29,817 nt of DNA from assembly GCA_964609675.1 (NCBI GenBank), contig CAZSRX010000042.1, positions 1-29,817 on the forward strand, read 5' to 3'. The position numbers and the translations under genes were made by a program. Shown here in pieces: positions 15,905 through 23,820 of the stretch. Position 1 is the first letter of the stretch. The number at the start of each line of letters is the position of its first letter. A model generated the notes under the pieces. That model saw only the letters and a list, made by a program, of their open reading frames with translations. It was not told the DNA's origin and made no database searches. The DNA comes from CAZSRX01 sp964609675 [NCBI: uncultured Bacteroidota bacterium]. GTDB taxonomy: Bacteria; CLD3; SB21.

Positions 15905-16765
15905 TTATTTTCTTGCCACAACGATAAGATGCGTCGATTCCATCTCTATAAACGGCTTGCCGGTATAACTACCGAGAAACGTCCACCGGGAGAACTGCGC
16001 CTCTTGCAGGAAAAATTCCACTTCCGCGGGAACGATGGGCCGGGCCGGAACAGACAAGGGCTTCAGGAACCATTCCTGCTTGTCCTTCTGCAAGTGCATG
16101 AGGTTGCGGACGATGAGTTCCTCATGGAAATCGTTCATAAAGAAGAACAGGCGTCCGGTTTTGGCAAGCGAGCGGTCCATAACCGGCATGAACCGTTCCT
16201 TGTTGCGCCAGACTTTCTCGTAATTCATCATTTCGATGACCATAATGCCTTTATCGGTCAGCAACGCGCGGCTATCTTTGAAAAAATTAATCAGCGCCTC
16301 ATCGTCCAGCACCACCGGCAGGGCATCCTTCGTGCAGATGACAAGATCATATTTATTTTTACCGGCCGATCGGGGCGCCGAAGCCAGGTCAGCGATAATG
16401 TATTTTACGTTTTTCGGCGTTTTCTTTTTCGCCAGTTGTAACATCTTGGCGCTGATATCCATGCCGCATAATTTCTTCACGCCCAGCGCCGAAAGCATTT
16501 TCAGCGACTGGCCCGAGCGGCAGGCCAGATCGCACACGGAAGTAACGCCGTGTTTTTCAACCATCATTCTGAAAAACGGCTTGTACATCCGCTCCACGAT
16601 GGAATCCGGAAAGAGCAGATCAAAATACTCCGCCAGCCCGTCGGCGTACTCTTTTTCGCTCAGCAGCAATTCCGGCTGGGCAATGTTCAGACTTTCGGCG
16701 GTCAACCTTTGCTTGGTTGATGGTTCGGGTTTCGTTACCCGTCGGATGGTTTTTCTGGCGGCCAT
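15905..16765 (-). CDS. Class I SAM-dependent methyltransferase
   Basis: A 286-residue protein with a Rossmann-fold methyltransferase core. Motif I is CDLACRSGQSLKML (80-93 region), the acidic end of strand 2 is LCGMDISAKML, motif II/III is YIIADLAS and the strand-4 motif is YDLVICTKDALPVVLDDE, followed by LTDKGIMVIEMMN. Motif I is DLACRSG in place of the usual DLGCGTG; small residues are mostly kept, so SAM binding still looks possible. About 45 basic residues come first. Substrate unknown. Two ATGs are possible, 16771 and 16765; AACGGGA stands directly before the first and 6 bases before the second, so I prefer 16765. The gene is divergent from the lipoprotein gene at 16886 and stands alone. 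Confidence 0.8.
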   Translation of the reverse strand: MAARKTIRRVTKPEPSTKQRLTAESLNIAQPELLLSEKEYADGLAEYFDLLFPDSIVERMYKPFFRMMVEKHGVTSVCDLACRSGQSLKMLSALGVKKLCGMDISAKMLQLAKKKTPKNVKYIIADLASAPRSAGKNKYDLVICTKDALPVVLDDEALINFFKDSRALLTDKGIMVIEMMNYEKVWRNKERFMPVMDRSLAKTGRLFFFMNDFHEELIVRNLMHLQKDKQEWFLKPLSVPARPIVPAEVEFFLQEAQFSRWTFLGSYTGKPFIEMESTHLIVVARK

Positions 16766-16823
16766 AGCCATTCCCGTTAAGGCATGATAATAAGTCTTGA
16801 AAAAAACCTTTTATTGGTTTTAA

Positions 16824-16851
16824 TTTATATAAAATTAGACGCAAAAGCCAA
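16824..16851 (-). promoter_or_regulatory. Possible promoter of the methyltransferase gene
   Basis: On the minus strand TTGGCT (16851-16846), a 16-base spacer and TATAAA (16829-16824) lie about 59 bases before the start codon, within a very AT-rich divergent intergenic region. The -35 box is only half matched. Confidence 0.35.
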
Positions 16852-16885
16852 TATAAACTTTTCCGCACAAGGGAGTTAAATAAAA

Positions 16886-17944
16886 ATGAAAGCCTATGTA
16901 TTATTGCTTCCGGTACTGGCATGGATTATCGGATGTTCCGGAGCCGGCGAAAAAAAAACCGTAACCCTGCCTCCGCGGAGCTATGACGTCGCTCCGGACA
17001 AAATTATCAAAAGTATCGTTTATACCCCCGACGGTAAAACCCTGCTGATTGCGGGCCAGGACAAAAAAATCCGCTTCATGAATACGGAGAATGGCGCCTT
17101 AATCTGGGAATCCGCCGAACGGCCGGACGGACTGCTTTCGGTCGCGATATCCCCGGACGGGAAGTATTTTGCGGCCACCTGCGGCGACAATACCCAGAAC
17201 ACCGCCGAAGTTGTGATGTATTCCATGGACACCAAGAAAGAACTATGGGGCAAAAAAGGATTGACCAACGACGTACAATATGTTAAATTCTCGCCGGACG
17301 GTAAAACGCTGGCGGTTCTGCATTATTTCAACATCATTCTGTACGACGCCCTGACCGGCAATCAGACTAAATTTTTCTCCGGTCACGGCATGGACGTCGC
17401 GGCGCCGTGGGGTCATGTGGATGCCGTCACGGATATCGAGTTCACCGCCGATCCGCTGAAATTTATCACCGTCGGCTGGGATAAGAACGTCAAAATATGG
17501 GATATCGAAATCGGACATGAGATTAAGACGTTTCCGGAAGGCGACCCGATTAACACCTGCATCCTATCCGCGGATGGGCGTCAAATCATCACCGGAAGCA
17601 ACGGCGGCCTGCACGTCTGGAACCGTGAGACGAACCTCACAGACACCATGCTCACCGTGGAAGGCGATATTCAGGCGATGGTCTCCGTGCGCAACGGCGG
17701 CTACGTTATCACCGGCGATGAAAAGGGAAACCTTACGCTGTGGCAATTCCCGTCATTGGCCATGATCAGCAACATCAAAAACGCGCATCAGCGGGGCATC
17801 TGGTCGCTGGCGGTGTCGCCGGACGGCCAATACGTCGCTTCCGCCGGCGGCGACGGCAAGGTCACGTTCTGGCAGGTAGAATACCTGATGCAGTACAAAC
17901 CGATGACGGATTCGGCGGCCGTTAAAAAAGACAGCGTGAAATAA
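16886..17944 (+). CDS. WD40-like beta-propeller lipoprotein
   Basis: The 352-residue protein has a lipoprotein signal ending in the lipobox IIGC, with Cys17 as the lipidation site. The rest is a run of about seven WD40-type blades, visible as repeated SPDGK/TPDGK turns (for example YTPDGKTLLIAG, ISPDGKYFAATCG, FSPDGKTLAVLH, VSPDGQYVASAGGDGKVTFW) with KIRFMN, VKIWD and TLWQF strand ends. Such propellers bind partner proteins; no enzyme site is seen, and no function is assigned. After export it should sit on the periplasmic face of a membrane. AGGGAG (16870-16875) serves as ribosome binding site. It is a single-gene unit, between divergent and convergent neighbours. Confidence 0.85.
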   Translation: MKAYVLLLPVLAWIIGCSGAGEKKTVTLPPRSYDVAPDKIIKSIVYTPDGKTLLIAGQDKKIRFMNTENGALIWESAERPDGLLSVAISPDGKYFAATCGDNTQNTAEVVMYSMDTKKELWGKKGLTNDVQYVKFSPDGKTLAVLHYFNIILYDALTGNQTKFFSGHGMDVAAPWGHVDAVTDIEFTADPLKFITVGWDKNVKIWDIEIGHEIKTFPEGDPINTCILSADGRQIITGSNGGLHVWNRETNLTDTMLTVEGDIQAMVSVRNGGYVITGDEKGNLTLWQFPSLAMISNIKNAHQRGIWSLAVSPDGQYVASAGGDGKVTFWQVEYLMQYKPMTDSAAVKKDSVK

Positions 17945-17957
17945 TTTCACACGCTTT
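17933..17957 (+). terminator. Possible weak terminator overlapping the stop codon
   Basis: GTGAAAT (17936-17942) and ATTTCAC (17944-17950) form a perfect inverted repeat around one base, extended by AGC/GCT with a two-base bulge, then TTTG. The TAA stop (17942-17944) sits in its centre. The T run is short, so termination is uncertain. Bases 17958-18067 hold nothing I can identify. Confidence 0.3.
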
Positions 17958-18067
17958 GTAATAACTGCATGCCGTTTGCATCGCGCATGAAGGCGGTAAG
18001 GAAGTTCGGTATATCCATTCGGTAATCAATTAAAGAATACGGGCGTACCGGAATGTCGCATAGACAG

Positions 18068-19162
18068 TTAGTGCTTCATACATTCAATAAATTTGCCCTC
18101 CAAAGTCATTAACGACCGCATAGCGCTCACGGCCAGGCAGGCATGTACCGGAATGACGCCAATCACGTCGCCGATGGAAACTTGCCGATAAACCGCTTCC
18201 GTTACCGGAATGATGCCATGTTCCTGCGATAACGCGCGGACATAGCCATGCGCGGCCGGCCAACGCCAGCCGTCTTGTTCTGGTAAAACCAACTCTCCGT
18301 AAACGGGCTTACCGTCTATCATAAGGCTGTCCTTGGACAAATGCACCGCGCCGCCGGAAATAATCAGCTCGCTTCTCGACGCCCTTTTATCCACAACAGG
18401 ACAGGCCATCGCAACCGCTATATCGTCATAACCGCAGGAACCGATATGCGCCTGCATCAGGTCGTAAAAAACGAAGTTACCCGGCCGGAGCTCGTCCGCG
18501 TCCGCGAAATCCGTTACTACCGAACACGACGGCGTGTCGCCGACGGTAATCATGATGTCCGGATAATCCGCGCGGTAGCGTTCTTTTAACGCGGCTAATT
18601 TTTTTATGGAATAATTATATATGGCCATAATTTCCTCCCGTCCGCGGGCCGAGTAGGTGTTCCCGAAATGAGACAGGAAACCCTTCCAAACCGTTTGCCG
18701 ATTGGACCGCAGTGCAGCGATAACGGATTCTATTTCCCCGCTGTCGTCCGAATCGATGCCGCTGCGGGGATAGCCGGCGTCAATTTCTATTAGCACGCCG
18801 GTCTCCTGCTGAATGTTTTCGGATAAAAATGCGGCCGCTTCGGGCGAGGTAACCAGCAGGTTCAGCCGGCACCGTGCGGATAGATTATTGATGGCCTGTA
18901 TCTCCCGCCAATTGACCGGAAATGCGATGGTAATGTCCCGCCAGCCATGATCCGCGAAATACTCCGCCATGCGGACGGAGGAAACCGTTATTGCATCCAC
19001 GCCCTCGTCACGGAACCATTCGCCGATCGTCGCGGACTGATGGGTCTTGAAATGCGGACGGAATCGGCGGCCGCTGTTGCGGATCGTTTCGGCCATGCGC
19101 CGGATATGACGGCGGCATTTCGCTTCATCCGCCAGCAGTGTGGGTTGACGAACTTTTATCAT
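18068..19162 (-). CDS. PLP-dependent amino-acid enzyme of the DSD1 / D-threonine aldolase family
   Basis: The 364-residue protein has an alanine-racemase-like TIM barrel followed by a beta domain, as in fold-type III D-serine dehydratase and D-threonine aldolase. The PLP lysine is Lys39 in RPHFKTH (35-41). LIEIDAGYPRSGID, FLSHFGNTYS, VGDTPSCS and ELRPGNFVFYDLMQ follow in the usual order, and the C-terminus has PVHACLAV, the His and Cys that bind the divalent metal in this family. Substrate (D-threonine, D-serine, 3-hydroxyaspartate or another beta-hydroxy amino acid) cannot be decided from sequence. The gene follows yajQ on the same strand after 45 bases. The ribosome binding site is weak (AGG 10 bases upstream). 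Confidence 0.88.
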   Translation of the reverse strand: MIKVRQPTLLADEAKCRRHIRRMAETIRNSGRRFRPHFKTHQSATIGEWFRDEGVDAITVSSVRMAEYFADHGWRDITIAFPVNWREIQAINNLSARCRLNLLVTSPEAAAFLSENIQQETGVLIEIDAGYPRSGIDSDDSGEIESVIAALRSNRQTVWKGFLSHFGNTYSARGREEIMAIYNYSIKKLAALKERYRADYPDIMITVGDTPSCSVVTDFADADELRPGNFVFYDLMQAHIGSCGYDDIAVAMACPVVDKRASRSELIISGGAVHLSKDSLMIDGKPVYGELVLPEQDGWRWPAAHGYVRALSQEHGIIPVTEAVYRQVSIGDVIGVIPVHACLAVSAMRSLMTLEGKFIECMKH

Positions 19163-19207
19163 AAAATTAACCTGCGCAGAAACACAGGCGGCGAATGTTG
19201 TTTCCGT

Positions 19208-19696
19208 TTACCGGTAATTCACGAACTGCACCGGAAAATCGTAATCCTGTTCCTTGATGAGCGCGATGACAGCCTGCAGATCATCTATTTTCTTGGCGGT
19301 TACGCGCACCTGATCCGACTGGATCGCCGCCTGGACTTTCATTTTTCTTGACTTGATCAGCGCGACGATTTTTTTCGCGGCTTCCGTCTCAATACCCTGC
19401 CGCAACCGGATACGCAGGCGGGCCATGCCGCCGGCCGCCTCTTCGATTTTTCCGTGCTGGAACACTTTCAGCGAAATCCCCCGCGTCACCGCTTTGGTTT
19501 CCAGTATATCGACAATCGAACGGATTTTGAAATCATCATCACCGGTAATGGTAATTTCTTCTTTCCCGAGTTCCACCGTGCTTTTGCTGCCTTTAAAATC
19601 AAATCGCGTGTGCATCTCTTTGATGACCTGCTGCACGGCGTTGGATAGTTCCTGGTGATCAAATTTAGATACAATATCGAACGAATGGTCGGTCAT
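19208..19696 (-). CDS. yajQ: YajQ-family nucleotide-binding protein (DUF520)
   Basis: A protein of 162 residues, the family length, with the typical start SFDIVSKFDHQELSNAVQQ, the DFKGSKSTVEL segment, DDFKIRSIVDIL, the KAVTRGISLKVF strand, and the closing VRVTAKKIDDLQAVIALIKEQDYDFPVQFVNYR-type end. The fold is two ferredoxin-like domains. YajQ proteins bind nucleotides or tRNA, and in Xanthomonas a relative binds cyclic di-GMP; the role in this organism is unknown. AGGAA stands 8 bases before the ATG. It precedes the PLP enzyme gene. Confidence 0.95.
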   Translation of the reverse strand: MTDHSFDIVSKFDHQELSNAVQQVIKEMHTRFDFKGSKSTVELGKEEITITGDDDFKIRSIVDILETKAVTRGISLKVFQHGKIEEAAGGMARLRIRLRQGIETEAAKKIVALIKSRKMKVQAAIQSDQVRVTAKKIDDLQAVIALIKEQDYDFPVQFVNYR

Positions 19697-19725
19697 AGCC
19701 GGATTCCTATCTTGGTGGTTTTTTT

Positions 19726-19753
19726 AATATAACGAAATCCGCGTATCAGGCAA
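19726..19753 (-). promoter_or_regulatory. Putative promoter of yajQ
   Basis: On the minus strand TTGCCT (19753-19748), a 16-base spacer and TATATT (19731-19726) lie 30 bases before the yajQ start codon. The -10 box is good, the -35 box moderate. Confidence 0.45.
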
Positions 19754-19884
19754 ATTAAAATTTTTGGCTTATGACGCAACGGGTTATTTATATTCGATAT
19801 TCGACGTTCGACCAACCTTTTGTGATTACCGGTCCCCGTGACACGAAACATACGTCCCTATCATCCCGTAAACCGAATAAAGCA

Positions 19885-19913
19885 TTGTATTTGAAATTCA
19901 AATGAATTAAACT
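19885..19913 (+). promoter_or_regulatory. Promoter of the serine hydrolase gene with a palindrome in its spacer
   Basis: TTGTAT (19885-19890), a 17-base spacer and TAAACT (19908-19913) lie 21 bases before the start codon. The perfect odd palindrome ATTTGAA-A-TTCAAAT (19889-19903) starts inside the -35 box and fills most of the spacer, an arrangement typical of repressor operators. Upstream, 19793-19811 has three TTCGA words at exact 7-base spacing. Confidence 0.45.
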
Positions 19914-19933
19914 CACAAAAAAAGGACCCTACT

Positions 19934-21040
19934 ATGCGCCCTGTTTTTCCCGGAATTTGTATATCCGTCATTCTGTTACTTCTTTGCGCCTGCGACGGCG
20001 ACGATACCAGTAAAAACCTCGAAGGGATTATCCACGCATGCAAAAATACGGGCCGGCATCCGTCTCTGGCCGGCGCGGTATATCATAAAGGAACCATCCA
20101 ACGGTATGCGACCGGAGTAAAAAAAGAGGGCCAATCGGATACGGTTAATGAAAACAGCGCGTATCACATCGGCTCCATGACCAAAGCGATGACGGCGACC
20201 ATGATAGCAACCATCGTTGAAGACGGCCTGCTGAGCTGGAACAGCTCGATTCTATCGGTGTTTCCTGAAATGCAGGGACATATTCCTTCGAAATTCGGGA
20301 CGGTCACGCTCACGCAACTGCTCACGCACCGCGGCGGCATCGCGCCTTTCACGGAACTGGAGCATTTTCTGTCCGTGCCGGAATTCAGCGGAACCATCAC
20401 CGAACAGCGCGTTTCATTTTCAGAATGGGTGATCGATCAATCGGATTCATCGAAAATCGGAAAGTATGAATATTCTAACGCCGGATACGTTATCGCCGCT
20501 AGCATGGCTGAAAAAGTCACGGGGCAGAGCTGGGAAACACTGATGACCAATCGCCTGTTTCATCCGCTCGAAATCACAGATTTTTATTTTGACTGGCCGG
20601 CGGAGAACGGTCGCGATGAACCCTGGGGACATACGTATGAAAATAACCGTTTTATCCCGTTTAATCCGGACAGTGCTCTGCAATTTCCGGTCATCTTTAA
20701 CCCGGCCGGCAATCTCAGCTTAAACCTCGAAAACTATATGAAATTTGTCAAGGCGCATATCGACGGTGTTGAAGGACTGTGCCCCCTGCTTTCAAAGGAA
20801 ACCTTTAAATTGCTGCACCGGGCGCCGGCCGGCACTTACGCGTTCGGGTGGGAAACCGGCATCCATTCGGGAAACGGCCAGCCATACCTCATTCATGACG
20901 GTTCGGACGGCACTTTTTATTCTATTGTGATTATTCTTCCGAATTGGAAAAAAGCCGGCGTGGTGTTGACCAATTGCTATTCAGACCCCGCCAGCGAAGC
21001 CGTAGTGTATGCGGCCGCTGAAATGATTAATGAACTGTAG
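19934..21040 (+). CDS. Serine hydrolase of the class C beta-lactamase family, lipoprotein
   Basis: The 368-residue protein has the penicillin-binding-protein/AmpC fold motifs: SMTK (81-84, nucleophile Ser81 and Lys84), YSN (180-182) and HDG (321-323) in place of KTG. The HxG form of the third motif is usual in esterase, D-aminopeptidase or cell-wall-related members rather than true AmpC beta-lactamases. The N-terminus is a lipoprotein signal, with Cys20 the likely lipidated residue (LCAC). It should therefore be membrane-anchored in the periplasm. Substrate unknown; antibiotic resistance should not be assumed. AGGA sits 8 bases upstream of ATG. Its promoter contains a palindrome, suggesting regulation. 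It is followed by 217 bases before the next gene. Confidence 0.9.
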   Translation: MRPVFPGICISVILLLLCACDGDDTSKNLEGIIHACKNTGRHPSLAGAVYHKGTIQRYATGVKKEGQSDTVNENSAYHIGSMTKAMTATMIATIVEDGLLSWNSSILSVFPEMQGHIPSKFGTVTLTQLLTHRGGIAPFTELEHFLSVPEFSGTITEQRVSFSEWVIDQSDSSKIGKYEYSNAGYVIAASMAEKVTGQSWETLMTNRLFHPLEITDFYFDWPAENGRDEPWGHTYENNRFIPFNPDSALQFPVIFNPAGNLSLNLENYMKFVKAHIDGVEGLCPLLSKETFKLLHRAPAGTYAFGWETGIHSGNGQPYLIHDGSDGTFYSIVIILPNWKKAGVVLTNCYSDPASEAVVYAAAEMINEL

Positions 21041-21140
21041 GCCAACGCTTCCGCATTTTACGCGTTCCGACAATTACAACGCCAATGATTTCGATAGGGA
21101 TACGGAATTTTATTCTGAAACTTCAGGACCGGTATTCCGT

Positions 21141-21169
21141 ACAATTACGCTAAAACAGTTACGCTAAAA
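21141..21169 (+). repeat. Imperfect tandem repeat upstream of the DUF5686 gene
   Basis: ACAATTACGCTAAAA (21141-21155) is followed directly by CAGTTACGCTAAAA (21156-21169), sharing the core TTACGCTAAAA in both copies at 14-base spacing. It lies about 90 bases before the likely start of the next gene and could be a pair of binding sites or a slippage duplication. The rest of 21041-21257 shows no clear promoter. Confidence 0.6.
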
Positions 21170-21257
21170 ATAAATTTATTCTAAAGTATTTATCGCTGTA
21201 ACTTTATTGTATTTAACGGGTCTTATAGTCAGTACGATTCATTATGGAAAAACATTT

Positions 21258-23663
21258 GTGAAACCAATTATCCTTTCCGGCTTGTGGTTGTTTCTCAACC
21301 TGAGCCTTTTCGCTCAGAATAAAATAATTCACGGTTATGTCATAGACGCCGCCACGAAGGAACGCCTGCCGCTGGCCAATATCCAGATCGAGGGCACTTA
21401 TAAAGGCACGGTAAGCAACCGGGAAGGCCGGTACGAAATCAAAATCGAATCCCTGCCGTCCATATTGATCGTAAGATACATCGGCTACAACACCGCGCGG
21501 TTTACCGTTACCGGTGAAACGGCTTCGGAAATGAATCTCCTTCTGGAACCGAGCCCCGTGCAGATGGCAGAAATTATCATCACCGGTGAAGATCCGGGCA
21601 TGCGGCTGATGCGCGGCGTCATCGAGAAGAAAAAACGCTGGCGGAAGGCGCTGCAGACATTTGAGGCCGACGCGTATGCACGCGTTACGCTGTCCAACGA
21701 CACGATGATCGCCATGATGATGGAGAGCGTTTCCAGCGTGTTTTGGGACAAAAAAAAGGGCCTCAAAGAAATCGTGCGTTCCAAGCGGCAGACGGCGAAC
21801 ATCGATACCGGATCTCTTTTTTCCGTGACTTCCGGAGAGGATGGCATGGTTAATTTTTATGATGACGATATTAGCATTCAGGGATCGAAATTTATCGGTC
21901 CAACGCATCCCGACGCGCTCGATTATTACCGGTTTGTTATCATCAGGAAACGCGCGATGGACGGCAAAACGGTGTACGACGTATCGGTAAAACCAAAATC
22001 CATGTACCAGCCGTCGTTTACGGGAACGCTGTCCGTCCTCGACGAGGATTCCGCGATGATCGACGTCAATCTGAAGCCGCATGAGCGCGTCTTATTCCCG
22101 CCGCCGATTCAGGAATGGGCAGTCACGTATAAACAGCAGTTCAGCAGTTTCGGACAATCTTTCTGGCTGCCCGTCGATAACCGGCAGGAAGGCAAAATCA
22201 AAATCGGGATTATCGGCCTCGAGTTCCCTTATTTCCATTACCAGATGATCACCGGGATGAACGATTATAAGGTCAACGCCACCCTGCCCGATTCGCTGTA
22301 TCAGTCCAAGAACAAACGCTTTGTGGATTCCACGCATTTGTTTAACGATTCGATGTTCGCCCGCAGCGCCGCCCTCATCCCGCTGACGCTGAAGGAAATA
22401 GAGGCCTACCAAACGATTGACAGCGATCTGACGATGGATAAAGTGTTTGAACCGAAAGGCTTTCTCGCGAAGATGGCCAAGGTTTCTTCTCGAAACCAGC
22501 GCGAGAGAAACAAACCCGACAGTTCCGGCCTATTCAGTAAAATCATGAGGCCTGTTTCGCCCGACCTGTGGTACAACCGCGTCGAGGGCGGCCATTTAGG
22601 TATGGGCTATGAAATCAACCTCACGAAGTATTTTGAACTGACTCCGCGTATAGGATATACCACTGCGCTCAACCGGTGGTCGTTTGGCGGCGAAATGAAA
22701 TGGTCCTTCGGAAAGAAGCCCCGGCATGGCGCGAAGCCGGGAACGCTGAAAGCCGGTTATGCTTCGGTTGCCGACTTGCGTTACCCGTCGGATATTCATT
22801 CTAAATTTTCCGCAGGCCTATCCAGCTTCTTCGGTGATCAGGATTATTTTGATTACTTCTGGAACCGCAAAATGTATCTATCGGCCGCTTACGAGTTCCG
22901 TAAAATTGAAACGCGTCTTCAGCTGCAATTAAACAATGAACAGCATCGGTCGCTGTTAAAAACGACCGATTATGCTCTTCTGGGAACCGACCGTCACCAG
23001 CGTCCGAATCCGGCGGTTCAGGCGGGCATGCTGCGCTCGGCCGTTTTAAAAATCGAATACGGCGACGCGTACATCCCGCTGGCAGTGGTAGGCCTGCGCC
23101 GCGCCGCGGTTACGGTGGAACACAGCTCCAGAGCGCTCTTCCGAAGCGGTTTTGACTTCACGGCCTACCGCTTCGACGGAGACTGGTTTGTCCCGACGTT
23201 TTTCCGGCGCCGGTTCCTATCCAATGCGCTGTATCTCCGCGCGACGGCCGGCACGTATTCTGGCAAGCTGCCCGTACAGCGCTTCGGTATTGTCGAATCC
23301 AGCCAGAGCTGGTACATGCCTTTCGGCACACTGCGCACCAATCAGGATTACCCGTATGAAGGCGAGCGATACGCTTCTTTCTTCTGGGAACATAATTTCC
23401 GCACAGTACCGTTTGAAATACTCGGACTGAATCCGCTGGTGAAAAAGAATATCAGTTTTATTGTCTTTGGCGGCGCCGGCCGCACATGGATTTCCGGTAA
23501 GCGGTTTGCAGAACTTGATTACACGCCGAAATACACCCATCACATCCACCATGAGATCGGCGCATCCATCAGCGGGATTTTTGACTTACTGCGCTTAGAC
23601 ATCGCCCGGCGACTGGACCGCCGCGGAACTTATTACGGCATCAGTATGGCGCGGTTGTTTTAA
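21258..23663 (+). CDS. Outer-membrane protein with CarboxypepD_reg-like domain and DUF5686 region
   Basis: The 801-residue protein starts with a signal peptide ending near LSLFAQN, then a carboxypeptidase-regulatory-like beta-sandwich (about 22-105; HGYVIDAATKERLPLANIQI, GTVSNREGRYEI, IVRYIGY). A long region resembling DUF5686 follows, with a linker and many beta strands, and ends in a Phe (MARLF), the C-terminal signal expected of BAM-inserted barrels. The combination is common in Bacteroidota and FCB relatives and resembles TonB-dependent receptors in layout, but there is no plug domain that I can recognise. Function unknown. The start is probably GTG 21258, giving a normal signal peptide; the frame is open up to TTG 21207 and an ATG at 21244 is out of frame. 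It precedes the M1 peptidase by 157 bases. Confidence 0.85.
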   Translation: MKPIILSGLWLFLNLSLFAQNKIIHGYVIDAATKERLPLANIQIEGTYKGTVSNREGRYEIKIESLPSILIVRYIGYNTARFTVTGETASEMNLLLEPSPVQMAEIIITGEDPGMRLMRGVIEKKKRWRKALQTFEADAYARVTLSNDTMIAMMMESVSSVFWDKKKGLKEIVRSKRQTANIDTGSLFSVTSGEDGMVNFYDDDISIQGSKFIGPTHPDALDYYRFVIIRKRAMDGKTVYDVSVKPKSMYQPSFTGTLSVLDEDSAMIDVNLKPHERVLFPPPIQEWAVTYKQQFSSFGQSFWLPVDNRQEGKIKIGIIGLEFPYFHYQMITGMNDYKVNATLPDSLYQSKNKRFVDSTHLFNDSMFARSAALIPLTLKEIEAYQTIDSDLTMDKVFEPKGFLAKMAKVSSRNQRERNKPDSSGLFSKIMRPVSPDLWYNRVEGGHLGMGYEINLTKYFELTPRIGYTTALNRWSFGGEMKWSFGKKPRHGAKPGTLKAGYASVADLRYPSDIHSKFSAGLSSFFGDQDYFDYFWNRKMYLSAAYEFRKIETRLQLQLNNEQHRSLLKTTDYALLGTDRHQRPNPAVQAGMLRSAVLKIEYGDAYIPLAVVGLRRAAVTVEHSSRALFRSGFDFTAYRFDGDWFVPTFFRRRFLSNALYLRATAGTYSGKLPVQRFGIVESSQSWYMPFGTLRTNQDYPYEGERYASFFWEHNFRTVPFEILGLNPLVKKNISFIVFGGAGRTWISGKRFAELDYTPKYTHHIHHEIGASISGIFDLLRLDIARRLDRRGTYYGISMARLF

Positions 23664-23820
23664 TTTTGTCTGTCGAAAACCGGATAACAAATTCCGCCGG
23701 CAACCCGGTAACCGACGGCGCCGCATCCCGACTATTCCATGCTGGAGCCACTAATAAAAAAAGTAACTTTATATAAAAATTATCGTATCTTAACCTTAAT
23801 TGAACTTATATGGAGTCACT

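Noticed and set aside
19934-21040. AmpC-type antibiotic resistance gene
   Set aside because: The third motif is HDG, not KTG, and no AmpR-type regulator is adjacent. Family membership alone does not show beta-lactam hydrolysis.
21213-22082. Open frame of 289 codons antisense to the DUF5686 gene
   Set aside because: The peptide is His- and Arg-rich with no recognisable motif; the sense gene has signal peptide, domain and barrel features.
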